A stretch of DNA of 34,475 bases from Byssochlamys sp. IMV 00236 (lineage: Eukaryota > Ascomycota > Eurotiomycetes > Eurotiales > Thermoascaceae). The notes under the pieces are model-generated. The model searched no databases. It was not told the origin of the DNA and worked only from the letters and a program-made list of their open reading frames with translations. The stretch covers positions 1-34,475 of the forward strand of contig MSJH02000103.1 in NCBI GenBank assembly GCA_001931875.2, read 5' to 3'. Positions 23,218-34,269 of this stretch are shown here, piece by piece; the stretch's first letter is position 1; every line of letters starts with the position of its first letter. Position numbers and translations under genes: made by a program.

Positions 23218-24272
23218 TTACTCTGTGTTGTTTTGGTTATCTACTAAAGCAACAATGCCATAACTAAATGCGGCCGCAACTGCTCCTATAGCCAATGTTT
23301 GAATAGCTCCCAAAAGTGCTTGCTTTGGCCTTAGATATATACTTTTGAGGTATCCAAAACAGAATAAGGTGAGAAGAGTGACTAGACATGATATATAGAG
23401 TGCATTGTTCGTATTTGTAATAAATACATAAGGTAACAGAGGAATCAATCCACCGAAAAAGTATGAAAGGCCGATAGTTAAAGCAGAAATCTATGACATG
23501 TGTCAATGAAATGACCAATCTAATAAAAGTAATCTCTTACCCAACTACGATTAGGATCAGGTAATTCTAGATTTAATTCAAACTTCATCATGAAATCCAC
23601 AAACTTCTCTGTATTCTGTCTGAATCTGACCATCATGGGCTCCATTGACTCACGATCTAGGCCATAAGGTTCAAATAGCTCTATGATCTCTTCTTCTTCT
23701 TCTTCGGGGTATAATTCAACTTCTCGTGCTACATAAACTCAAGAATGAATATCCATATATGGATATATAGTTAATGTTGACGAATGTACCTTCTCGCTCC
23801 CTTTCTGTATGATAATGATCAGCTTCAGACTTTGCTGCAAGATAACCACCCAATCCCATAGAGATGGCTCCTGAGACCAGCTCTATTTTAGATGGTGTTT
23901 GTCAATAAATGAAAAATAATAGTCATTATTATTGTTATTACCAGCTAATCCACCAAAGATAACGATTCGGCTATCACCCAAGCTTGATAGACCAGCAGCA
24001 AGAGCAAATGGTACAGTCAATCCATCTGATAAACCAAGAATGCAATCCTTGATAAGCTCTGGTCGATCAAAATGCTCTTCAATGTGTTCCTTGACACCTT
24101 TTAAATGTTCTCTATGAGGGATTCTAGATTTTGTTGATTCTTCAAATGAAGTAGACGATGATGCAGATGAGGATGATGACAGTATGAATTCTTCATCATA
24201 TTCTTCTATCTTGTGTTTCTCTTCTGAACCATTATATTTTGGTAATAAATGATACTCTTGTTCATGAGCCAT
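23218..24272 (-). CDS. CCC1: Vacuolar iron/manganese transporter, CCC1/VIT1 family
   Basis: Exons 24272-23942, 23882-23790, 23728-23541 and 23490-23218 (introns of 59, 61 and 50 nt) encode 294 residues. The family moves cytosolic Fe2+ or Mn2+ into the vacuole. After an acidic, Ser-rich N-tail (about 1-60) comes the conserved DCILGLSDGLTVPFALAAGL helix, then GAISMGLGGYLAAKSEADHY, the metal-binding-loop type sequence. An acidic EEEEEEIIELF cytosolic domain follows, then the final helices (ISALTIGLSYFFGGLIPLLP; AIGAVAAAFSYGIVAL). The order and length match CCC1/VIT1. A GAAA microsatellite at about 24296-24333 lies in the presumed promoter. Confidence 0.93.
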
Positions 24273-24647
24273 TTGAGGAATTGTAAAAAAGTAAGAAAGA
24301 AAGGAAAAGAAAGAAAGAAAGAAAGAAAGAAAAAAGAAATAAATAATTAACGGCTATTTGCATATGTGTACAACACCATTGATTACGAGACTAATTAGCA
24401 TCTCAAGGAACCAATTTAACTAATCAGAAGTTACCTTAATTACATGCGGAACATTAAATGAATCCCCGTACACTTGATCCTGATTTCGCAAACAATTGTA
24501 CTACCTCGACGGAATTTCTTTTTCTCTTTTTTAAACCAAAAAAGGATGTTTTTTTCTTTTATAAAAAGTCCCTTTAGATAAGCGATGTATCACTTTATGA
24601 AATTAGAAAGAAAAAGAGCAGTAAGATGTCCATTATGCAATTTGATA

Positions 24648-24997
24648 TCATGTGGCCCCCCTCCTTTGGACTAGATTGAAATCACAAAGTATCTGTTTAT
24701 ATAAGACAAATCTATTAAGAATACGAGATGTATTCAGATCAAAGTCAGAGATTGATACAGCGACAAGAGTTGTCATAAAAAATATACAAGTGCTAGATGC
24801 AGTCTGTATCTCAGAATGAACGAAGTAGGTGCAGCATTGATACAATCAAGTACAAAATAAACATGCATTTTATTGACATTTCGTTCTACATCTTCTTGAT
24901 TAAAGCATAACGGTAAAATAACAATGTACCTCTTTAGAGCAGCTAACAAATAATCTGCGAGACGCGCCAAAGCGACAGCCTTTAGTCTGAGTGCATG
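24648..24997 (-). pseudogene. Frameshifted coding relic, unknown family
   Basis: One frame is open from 24997 to 24776 without an obvious ATG and reads ALARLADYLLAALKRYIVIL and NQEDVERNVNKMHVYFVLD. The plausible continuation (EIQTASSTCIFFMTTLVAVS, then SDFDLNTSRILNRFVLYK) is in another frame ending at the TGA at 24648. One frameshift within about 24790-24840 would connect them. Composition is protein-like over both halves. The family is unknown; it may belong to a dispersed repeat. Confidence 0.4.
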
Positions 24998-25288
24998 TCA
25001 TTCAAATATATGTACTATAAGCTCTCTTGTGCTTGATATATTTGGATTATCCTTTCATTTCTTTAAGATACTTGCATCTACAAGCCCAATTACTCCTCTA
25101 CATTGTTTAACAAGCTCTATAAAGTACACTCTTTTGGTTACCCAAAATTCTCTTGATGCATGATCAAGTCGCTTCGGTTGTAGCTTAGTCATGCCCTTTT
25201 CTACTGAATACCTTGTGTGTCTCACCAAACCTTTTTATTGCCCGGCTTTGTACCGCATGAATAACAGAAGAATAAGGAATACTCATAG

Positions 25289-25511
25289 TCTGGTTACAAT
25301 GAAAACCAACAGGTTACGCAACCATCTGACAATCCTGGATGTTACACATTACACTCTCTGGATGCACGTGCGTTAGAGGTAGAGTCTGTCATTTGTGCTT
25401 TAAGAAATTGGAACAGAGACAGCTTTTCAGAATTCTGTGGGTGAGAATGATATTGATGCTAGAATATATTGTTCATTAAGAGATTCTACTTTATACCCTC
25501 TCTTTTCATAG
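25289..25511 (+). pseudogene. Short coding relic in two frames
   Basis: An open run at 25289-25441 (51 codons) includes SDNPGCYTLHSLDARALEVE and ICALRNWNRDSFSEF. A second frame carries on with ETAFQNSVGENDIDARIYCS and stops near 25511. The two overlap as expected after a single frameshift. No start codon or splice sites are found, and the segment is short, so the call is tentative. Confidence 0.3.
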
Positions 25512-26865
25512 AGAACAAAAAAAAAAATAGGGTAAAAGTATTTGATGCCTTCCAATGAGAGAGATATTCCTACAGCCAATCATTTTACTGTGTATGCTCA
25601 CAATGTTTTAAGCAACCCTTGGGTTAGTCCATGTTCCTATTTAGGAATAGCGCTTCAACAAACTTTTCAGATTATGGACCAGGCCATAACTCACATTAGA
25701 ACATTATGGCCTGCAATATAAAAACAGGGTTTATAAACAAGGGGTTTACTGTCTGCATAACGTTACCTGATTTGTTTAAGAAGCTATTGTCCTATACTGT
25801 AAATCACTTCTTGTTATATTGAATAAAGTTAATGATGATGATAGACAACATCCTTTCTCCTAACAGCTTCTCTTGTCAGTTATTATGAAATACTAAATAA
25901 CGCTGTAAAATGAACAACTTTCTCCATTGAGCTTAGAGTACTATAAATAATAACTACATTCATCTTTTGCCCTTACGCCAAACCACAATATGCTTAGAAA
26001 CAATAAAGTCTTAAGGACATTATATTAAATTACGTTTTGTATCAGGAATAATGTATCAAGTATTAAAAGTGTGTTGCCTAGGTAAGGGACGTACAAGTTA
26101 CAAGATACAGCAACAGAAATACTAAGTTGTGCAATGTCACTTTACACATACAACCTATTGTGTATTATAAATTAAATTTTAAAAAAAAGGTACAAAAGAG
26201 ACAAAAACCGAAATAGCCTAGAATATACTCTTGAGCTTGCAATGACCGACATAATACTCTTGTTTTATGCACTGTAATATTGATCAAAGAACGCTGTACT
26301 GCTGCATGTAAATATTAAATTATTCATTGTATGCGAAAATGATTAGAGCAATACAACAAGTTACACTACTACTTGTCTGTATCTCTCTCTCTCCCTTTCT
26401 CGTCCTCAATTAATGGACACAGATCCAGTCCTTTTTCTTTAAATGCTCACACGTGAGGCGTTCTATAGCACTAAGATATACATGACCTGAACACCACACG
26501 AGCGAAAAGGTTTTATAAAGCTAGCTGTGTATACCATCGGCACAACCATCCGTCCCTCCCAGTCCCTGTAATAAAAAGAAGTGAACCAGGGATCAGCGCT
26601 TAGATTGCACAAAAAAAGAGCACAACCAATCACTTTACCAATTTTACTCACGACTTATCCAAGCAGTACACATTCATACCATGAGCGATCTCTCCCTCTT
26701 ACCATATGCCGGATTATAATCATTAGTCAATATCATTTTTACTGGAATAGTAGCTTGTCATCATTAATTCAGAGGGGAGCACCAATTAAATGAAAAAAAG
26801 ACTCCAACTGTATAAATAACGCTCATACTCTCTCTTTTTTTTTTGATAACTAAACTAGTTACATT

Positions 26866-28775
26866 ATGAAGTTGGGATCCATTGCCGCTGCTATAGTATT
26901 GTGCGCAGTCTCATTCAGTGAAGGAGCTCCTCACAAGCCAATAACTAAAAGCTCTCAACGCATTCCCGGCCTTGAGAAGATCAAGCATGTTGTTTATTTT
27001 ATGCAGGTAAATAAAAAAAAGTGTGGGACAAGTGTATGATATATATGATAATAACATCCAATTAAACAAAGGAAAATCGTTCGTTCGACATGTACTATGG
27101 TACCATGTATGGTGTCCGTGGTTTCCAAGACCCTAACGTTGGCATTCAGGACAACGGCCTCAGCCTCTTCTACCAGCCATGTTCCGCTAGTCCTGATATC
27201 AAGAATGGCACCAAGTATCTCTTACCCTATCAATTGAAGGGAGCACGCGCCGGTTGTACCGCTGGTGGTTCTAACGGATGGCCTGCGAACCACAAAGCAC
27301 TGAACGGCTACAAGAACAATAATTGGCCAGACGGCAACTCTCCCCGATCAATGGGCTATCTCAATCGATCACAGATTCCCTTCCTGTATAAACTTGCTGA
27401 TGAGTTCACGATTGCTGACATGTACTTCCAATCCGTCACTGGTCCTACTGATCCTAACCGTGTCGTCTGGATGTCTGGAACAAACCGTGGGGATCCCAAT
27501 GATATGGTTCTCGAGGATAATACAGAGTCGACTCCTCTGGGCTGGTCGACCTATCCAGAAGCATTGACCAAAGCCAATATCACTTGGCAGCTCTATCAAG
27601 ATAAGGATAACTTTGACGATAACCCACTTGCCTGGTTCAAGTACTGGCAAGGCCTCCCGAATGGTCCCGAAAAGCAAAAAGGTCTCGGATTCCTTGGTCT
27701 CCAAGCCTTCTATGATGCAGCAGCAAAGGGCACACTTCCTCAGTTCAGTATCATCGTTGGTCCTATGGAACTCTCTGAGCACCCAGAGAACACGCCCGAG
27801 GCTGGTTCTTGGCTTCAACAGCAGGTTGTCAATGCTGTGATGAACGGTAAAAATTGGAACGAGACGGCTCTATTTATCAATTATGATGAGTCCGGAGGAT
27901 ACTTTGACCATGTGATTCCACCTCAAGAACCTCAGAGCGACTGGGTAAAAGATAAGTTTACTGGAGGTCAATCACCCATCGGCTACGGTCCTCGTGTACC
28001 AATGGTCGTCATCTCGCCTTACACCCGTGGTGGCAATGTCTTTAGTGAAGTAGCCGATCACAGATCCACTCTGATGTTTATGGAAGAATGGGTTGGTAAA
28101 GACGACAAGGGTAACTATTTAGCTCCTGCTGTTCATGTCTCTCAATTTGCTCGTAAAACCTCTTCCAATCTTGTCAATGTCTTTGACTTTGACCATCCAG
28201 ATTTCTCCATTCCCAAGTTTGATCCTCTTCCTAAGCCTGCTCAAGTACTCGGCAAGTGGTCCCCAACAGAGATGTGTGAACTAAAGATAACAGCTCCCAA
28301 GACAACTCCTCCTTATGGCAAGCAGGTCTTCCCTACCGTAGAAGCAGGTTCACGTCGTATTCGAGGTGCTGTCACTGAAGGTCGTAAACTCTCATTCCAA
28401 GTCAACGGTGCTGTCCTTCGATTATCTGATGATAAAAAGTCGCTCCAATCAAAGAAAATCGCCAAATCGTCTTCTGGAAAGGACGCTGATGAGGTTCATG
28501 CTCTGGATACACAAAACCTCTTCCAATTGATTGGCACAGGTACCTATTCTCAATACAAGCTTCAATCTGTTCACGATCCTCAGCTCTGTCTTAACGTCTG
28601 GGGAAGCACTCTGACATTAGGCGAATGTAAGGGTACTTCTTGGTACTTTGAACAAACCAAAGGCGGCCACTTTATTCGTGATGTTGGAACTGACAGTTAC
28701 TTGTCTGTCAAGGACAAGGTCAATCTCTCTTCATCCTCACAAACAGTGTTTGAAGTCTATTCTGTTACAATCTAA
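26866..28775 (+). CDS. Secreted phosphoesterase (phospholipase C/acid phosphatase-like), copy 1
   Basis: Exons 26866-27006 and 27072-28775 flank a 65-nt phase-0 intron and encode 614 residues. A signal peptide (about 1-20) is followed by the phosphoesterase domain that hydrolyses phosphomonoesters or phospholipid head groups in relatives: QENRSFD at 47-53, GPTDPNR, LSEHPENTP (Ser282-Glu283-His284), YDESGGYFDH (318-327) and PRVPMVVISP. The residue after ENRSFD is Met, where many relatives have His. The C-terminal 150 or so residues look like a beta-rich accessory domain (CLNVWGSTLTLGECKGTSWY). The intron falls exactly before the ENRSFD codons in both paralogues. The TATA box is at 26811. Substrate cannot be decided from sequence. 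Confidence 0.92.
27081..27241 (+). repeat. 161-bp tract identical to 29789-29949
   Basis: Base-by-base comparison shows no mismatch over 161 bp between the two phosphoesterase genes. Flanking exon sequence of the pair differs at many synonymous and nonsynonymous sites. The offset is 2708 bp in direct orientation. Confidence 0.95.
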
Positions 28776-29587
28776 GTTAATAAAATCTTTCTCTCTTTTG
28801 TATACGTTAATTCGCTCTATCAATTCAACACGTTGTTCCCTTTTTTGTAAATGCTTACTGCTCTTTTGATGTCTTTTGAATAGTTGCACAAATGGACGCT
28901 TCACAAAGGTACAATAATGTGAACCTTACAAGGGTTCAACGTGACACGGACAATAAAGATTAGCGTAACAGCATTGGCAGCTTTGCACGTGCGTTTGCCT
29001 ACAATGTTCCATATGCAAAAAAAAAATGGAGGGGACTATTTGAAGCAAGGGAAGGACTTGCTCATAATCATCATGAAGAGCTCGAATTGTTCAATTCTAC
29101 AAAGCTAATACTCTTCACAAACACATGTACAGCTCTGTTTTTTCGTTTTCGGGCTTACCAAATGAGATTGTCGTATTTCGATCAATAAAGAATTATTTGA
29201 GCTTTAAAAAATCGCAAAGTAGAAGATACAGTACTACTCTTACCATATAAAGAAAGATACAAAAGTGGAACAACATAGAAACATATGGGTACTATACACA
29301 ATATAAATTCAAATGGCTATATGGTACCTTATTAACGAAAATGGAGGAGGAGGTTAATTTTGAGCAAATAGTAAATGCATATGGGACAAAAGGGAGATCC
29401 TGATGATACGATATTTTTGTGTTGCCTTGTTACACTGATCTATGTAATATTCACAATGATACTTTATATTTTTGCCTGGTAACGCTGCACAGACTCTATC
29501 TTAAATTCGGTAAAACTGATTAGCAAACACAATAAAAACAGATTACTTTGCGATATTTCCTTTTCTTTATTTTTTTCACTACACAAA
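28776..29587. other. Spacer between the phosphoesterase paralogues
   Basis: This 812-bp interval has no gene. AATAAA near 28783 can serve as the poly(A) signal of copy 1. The promoter of copy 2 shows a pyrimidine-rich leader just before ATG 29588 but no clear TATA box at the position seen upstream of copy 1. Confidence 0.55.
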
Positions 29588-31489
29588 ATGCGCATCATTC
29601 ATGTTGCTGCTGCTACGTCCTTGCTGATAGCATCATTGGTTGATGCTGCTCCAACTCAAAAGGTGCCCGGAAAGCAGCTACCTGGTCTTGAAAATATTAA
29701 GCATGTTGTGTTCTTTATGCAGGTAAAGGAGGATGAAGAGAGTAGAACCTCAGAGAAGATGGTTGACTTTAAAGTTTAGGAAAATCGCTCGTTCGACATG
29801 TACTATGGTACCATGTATGGTGTCCGTGGTTTCCAAGACCCTAACGTTGGCATTCAGGACAACGGCCTCAGCCTCTTCTACCAGCCATGTTCCGCTAGTC
29901 CTGATATCAAGAATGGCACCAAGTATCTCTTACCCTATCAATTGAAGGGCGAACGTGCTGGCTGTACAGCGGGTGGCTCTAACTATTGGGAACCATTCCA
30001 TCGCGCTCTGAACAATGGTAAGAACGACAATTGGCCAGACGGAAACTCTCCCAAGTCCATGGGCTACTTGACTCGTTCACAGATTCCTTTCCACTATGCA
30101 CTCGCTGATGCCTTTACGATCCACGACATGTACTTCCAGTCTGTTGCTGGTCCTACTCATCCTAACCGTGTCGTCTGGATGTCCGGCACCAACAAGGATC
30201 CTCATGGCAGCCGCGTCTTTACAAACAATATTGATTTCCCTCCACTCACGTGGTCGACATACCCAGAGATGTTAACCAAGGCAGGTATCACATGGCAAGT
30301 GTACCAAGGACTCGATAACTTTGACTGTAACCCAATGGCATGGTTCAAGCAATGGCAATTACTCCCACTTGGAAGTGCTGAAAAAAAGAAGGCTCTTGGA
30401 AAGCTTGGTCTCGACGCCTTTTATGAAGCTGCCGAAAAGGGCACACTTCCTCAGTTCAGTTTGATCATTGGTCCCAGGGAGCTTTCTGAACATCCGGACA
30501 ACACACCTGCGGCTGGTGCCTGGATACAGCAACAAGTTGTCAATGCGGTCATGAATGGTAAGAACTGGAACAACACGGCCCTGTTTATCAACTATGACGA
30601 ATCCGGGGGCTTCTTTGATCACGTCGTGCCCCCTCAAGCTCCCGAAAGCGAGTACGTCAAGGACCCACTGACGGGTAAGCAGGTACCTATTGGATTTGGT
30701 CCTCGTGTGCCCATGGTCGTCATCTCACCTTGGACCCGTGGTGGCAACGTCTTTAGCGAAGTATCTGATCACACCTCGGCCCTCCGTTTCTTGGAGGAAT
30801 GGATCGGTAAAGACGAGAATGGTAACTACATTGCACCAGCAGAAAACATTTCCAAGTTTGCTCGTCAGACCTCTTCCAATCTTGTCAATGTCTTTGACTT
30901 TGACCATCCAGATTACTCCATCCCTAAGTTTGATCCTGTTCCAAAGCCTGCTCAAGTCCTTGGTCTCTGGGCACCAACAGAGATGTGTGAAGCGAAAATA
31001 ACTGCCAAGAAGACAGAACCTCCTTATGGTAAACAAGTGGTCCCCACAGTCGAATCGGGATCTCGTCCTATTCGTGGCAAAGTCGCTTTCGGTCGCAAAC
31101 TTGCCTTTGTCACAGAGGATGCTAAAGTCATCCATCCTGACTCGGCTGCAAAATCACTTCAGGTATCCAATGCAAAGATTGTCAAACGACAAGATGGAAC
31201 AACCTCTTTCAAGTTTTCGCAAGATAACCTTTTCTTCCTCTCCGAGGCTGCCAAGAAGGATCACTTCAAGGTGCATCTTGCTGGTCATCCCGATAACTGC
31301 CTTAATTTGAAAGAAGGTAACATCTTCTTGGGCGAATGCAATACATCATGGTTCTTTGAACTTCATGAAGGTCATCATCATATCAAGCACTCAGAAACAG
31401 AACATGCCTTATCTATTAATGCCGAACGTAATGTCGTCTTGAATCCCACCCATGGTACTCACTTCAAGCTCCATTCTGTTACTATCTAA
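29588..31489 (+). CDS. Secreted phosphoesterase (phospholipase C/acid phosphatase-like), copy 2
   Basis: Exons 29588-29722 and 29780-31489 (57-nt phase-0 intron at the same codon as copy 1) again encode 614 residues. Signal peptide about 1-20 (ending near LVDAAP), ENRSFD at 46-51 followed by Met as in copy 1, LSEHPDNTP, YDESGGFFDH from Tyr317, PRVPMVVISPWTRGG and a similar C-terminal accessory region (CLNLKEGNIFLGECNTSWFF). The two proteins align along their length but diverge in the accessory domain (VTEDAKVIHPDSAAKS here). Tandem orientation, shared intron and length show a local duplication. Both products should be secreted; separate substrates or expression conditions are possible. Confidence 0.92.
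29789..29949 (+). repeat. 161-bp tract identical to 27081-27241
   Basis: Second member of the identical pair. It covers the start of exon 2 from just after the ENR codons through LPYQLKG. A shorter identical run of about 46 bp also occurs around 28158-28203 and 30869-30914. Confidence 0.95.
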
Positions 31490-31633
31490 AAAGATGGAAG
31501 CTCCCATACACACTTATACGCAGCATCCTCATATCCATATATTCATCTAATATTAAAAACGTTCATCATGTGACTTATCGCCCATACTTTACAGAGGCTC
31601 TCCTTTTTTTTTTTCTTTTTTTTTTTATGCGTT

Positions 31634-32908
31634 ATGCGTACTTCTGAGGAAACAGTGTCTGCTGTAAGATTATTTTAGATACACTGTATTGGAACTAATC
31701 CTTATGAAAAAAGTTGAAGCAACGAGAATGGTTACTTTATGATGTCATCCCCATGATGCTTGACCGATTTCTTTATGAACTCAAAGTAAGATGCACATCT
31801 TTATTTGGCTAAACAACTCATTTCTTTCTTTTACTCTCCAGCATAGCCGAGACTTAATAACGGGCCAAAGTAAGATAATGTTAATAAAATGACAAGCATG
31901 TAAAACTGACTACATTATTGTAGCTAAAGCCGACTCGTTACCACTTTCACAGTTTTGTATAATTTATTAACAAAAGGAGACACACGGGAGGAAAAAGAAC
32001 AAAACGATCTAATATATTAAATAATTAGTAATGATACTATCAAGGGATTTTTGTCACTACATGGTTTCTATATCAATAAAGCAGTAAGTTCTACACTGAA
32101 TACATGCTATGTGCATAAATAAAAGGTTACTTATTTTCTGAAAAAAAAAAGGAGCTCAGCATAAAGTTGCCTCATCAAGAAGCACAGATGAAGGCGGGTA
32201 TTGTTGCATCCGCACCTTACTTTCTTGAACAAGTAAAAGAGAAAGAAATGTTTATATTTTAGACTGACATTTCACAAATGAAAGCTACAAAGAGCACATA
32301 ATTACCTATCCTTGGCCATAGACCAAGTAGAAGGCTTTAGTAAACCTTCTGATAGTCAAGTGATGATTGAAGTAATAGAGACAATCTCTCTTTATGCCAT
32401 AGTTCTCATTCTTCTTAATTTTTAGTTACTAGAAGATTTGTACAAGTATGTGGACCACGCACTACATGCTTTTGACTACCCAAACGAAGCGTCATTATTT
32501 CCTTATAAAGTATGCCATCCAAAGGTAAAAAAGAGGGCATTTATTGCATTTATAAAAACTGACACACATCAAGTTCTTTCAACCACCACTCAAGCAGGAT
32601 ATAGTCATCGAATTCTGTGTCCAGGATGTGTTTATCGCTTGTAACATTTACACGCTAGATTATAGTCATACAAAGCATAGCAATAAGCTAGACAGGAATA
32701 GCTCGATAGTGTATGTGCCTTTATAGTCTTATAGACCTCATCATATTCACACATCAGATGTAGAACATATAAGGATAAACAAGTTTTGATTGTAGATCAA
32801 ATCAAGACACAAACTCAGTCAGCGATGTTGACCGAACTCAAAAGGTCACTCAAGCTAATGCTTGAGCTATGTCAAACACATAAGCAGATGTTACTTCAAG
32901 CTAAATAA
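31634..32908 (+). CDS. Rogdi/Rav2-like protein (RAVE complex), ten exons
   Basis: No long open frame exists here, but ten short exons join in phase to 250 residues: 31634-31663, 31714-31785, 31842-31869, 31924-31951, 32029-32083, 32152-32232, 32285-32371, 32426-32509, 32574-32710 and 32758-32908. Introns are 47-77 nt, all GT-AG; the donors before exons 5 (GTTTTG) and the acceptor of exon 7 (ATGAAAG) are weak. The product follows the Rogdi leucine-zipper family: REWLLYDVIP near the start, IKGFLSLHGFYINKA then ELSIKLP at 58-78, LQRAHNYLSLAIDQ from 99, PLKQDIVIEFCVQDVFIA in exon 9, and a C-terminal helix SLKLMLELCQTHKQML. Yeast Rav2 is a member and acts with Rav1 and Skp1 in reassembling vacuolar H+-ATPase. 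Family assignment rests on recalled similarity to animal ROGDI. Its ATG lies 144 nt after the phosphoesterase stop. Confidence 0.65.
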
Positions 32909-33133
32909 CATCAAATTGTGTGTCTACTTACCAGTAAATCATTTTCTTAAATAAACTTAACTAGCCAATTTAATCTCTGCCAGGGAAATGAGCGAAACGA
33001 ACACGAAAGAAAGGTGGTGCCATGATAAAAGAGTAAAGCATAAAACGTCAATTTTAATGATATAGATGATAGAAGCAATTTACACGGGTGCTGTCTGTTG
33101 CTTTCTCAGTAATTACTTTCAAATATGTAACTG

Positions 33134-34269
33134 TCAATTCATTATCTCCAAGACACGCATTTTATCTTCGTTGAGTTGTTCTTGAGAAACACCAAGCTTT
33201 TTCACTTCACCACAAGCAACTTCAATAATTTTACCATGCTGTCTAGCATTTTATTTTTTTGCAACTTCCCCTATGGTATTGGCATAAGTCACTCTTAAGC
33301 TTTGGTTTATGCCATATCTTTTGAAGTAGCCCATTTGAGCTCCAGCCTCTCGACAAGCCTTCCAACTCATTCTACCGCTTTTATTCGTGATAAAATCCTT
33401 CACAAACGCTAACTCCTGGTCAGACAACAGTTTTTGAACCAATGGCTCAGCATTCTTTATCTCTTCTGGATCTTGCATTGGCGTTAGCGTTCCATTCTCA
33501 TCGTTAAATCCAGATATGGCTGCTTCATACTTCCTTTTCAGTCTGGAATGGTACTGAGCACCTTGATTAATATTCTTGAAAACTTTGCTGTTTTCTGGTA
33601 TTTCATCTTTTAAAAGCTCCTTTATCTTGTTGAACTGGCTTTCAGATATCGAACAAATTGTTGATATAGCACTCAGCTGTGAATTGCTCGCCTCAACATA
33701 TTTCTCTGTTTCTATCTTTGCAATTTTATATAGCTCGATAATCATCGGATCGTCATAAAAGTCCAAAGCCATTATGTTTCTTTGTTGATTGCCAAGGAAG
33801 TACTGAATTGCCACGATAGGATCCATACGTTCAGAGCTTTTGTTGTTTAAAGCAGGGTTGATAATCTTATTGGAGATTAAGTAGCATTTTTTTGCCCAAT
33901 GATAACATGTTGTTTCAAACATATGCACCTTTGTCTTCGATTGTTCAAATGTTTCCATCACAGCTTGACACACTTTATCTACACAGAATACCAAAACGAT
34001 TGGATGGACTTTATATAGCATGTAGACATTGATAGAGTAAGATATTAGTCAGGCCATGAAGTCTTGATCAACACTTTTTTGTACTTCAATTAGCACGGCG
34101 GGAAGTTACATGAAATTAAGAGACGTGGAACATAAAAAATATCGCTTCCCATGCCATTTAGCCATTCAGTGTTGTCATTTATGTATGTGCCAGGTGTGCT
34201 ATTGCCGAATAAAGTAGTTTTACCTTGGAAGCATAAGAATATACCATGACAGAATAAGACCTTTTGTAG
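33134..34269 (-). pseudogene. Broken gene with PD-(D/E)XK-nuclease-like signature
   Basis: The longest intact piece is the 256-codon frame 34021-33251, but coding similarity extends on both sides. Upstream, the same frame reads PAVLIEVQKSVDQDFMA, a TGA at 34051-34049, then LISYSINVY into Met34021. A further 59-codon frame at 34269-34093 reads STPGTYINDNTEWLNGMGSD and FYVPRLL and needs a frameshift near 34100 to connect. Downstream, the frame stops at TAA 33253-33251 and then stays open for 38 codons (ARQHGKIIEVACGEVKKLGV) to TGA 33136-33134. The order GSD, then IEVQ, then a conserved-looking Y and PIVLVF resembles the D-(E)xQ core of Rpn/transposase-type PD-(D/E)XK proteins. The C-terminal part is a helical domain ending in a basic region. 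Two stops and one frameshift mark it as a pseudogene. Confidence 0.6.

Larger units (their letters stand above)
24273..26865. other. Intergenic 2.6-kb region with coding relics
   Basis: No intact gene is recognised. Besides the two relics listed separately (24648-24997 minus, 25289-25511 plus), it has a (CT)n stretch near 26382-26400. At 26811 there is TATAAATA, 55 nt before the ATG of the first phosphoesterase gene, the likely TATA box. Confidence 0.5.

Noticed and set aside
24296..24340. Regular GAAA repeats considered as an array of repeats and spacers
   Set aside because: Simple tetranucleotide microsatellite without spacers; no CRISPR structure is expected or seen.
26463..26651. 62-codon minus-strand frame upstream of the first phosphoesterase
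   Set aside because: No supporting splice sites or motif, and it lies in the presumed promoter of the plus-strand gene.
32438..32644. 68-codon frame as a stand-alone gene with CPGC-like end
   Set aside because: It lacks an ATG, begins just after a 3' splice site, and its first part is exon 8 of the Rogdi-like gene; the second part lies in intron 8 and out of frame with exon 9.
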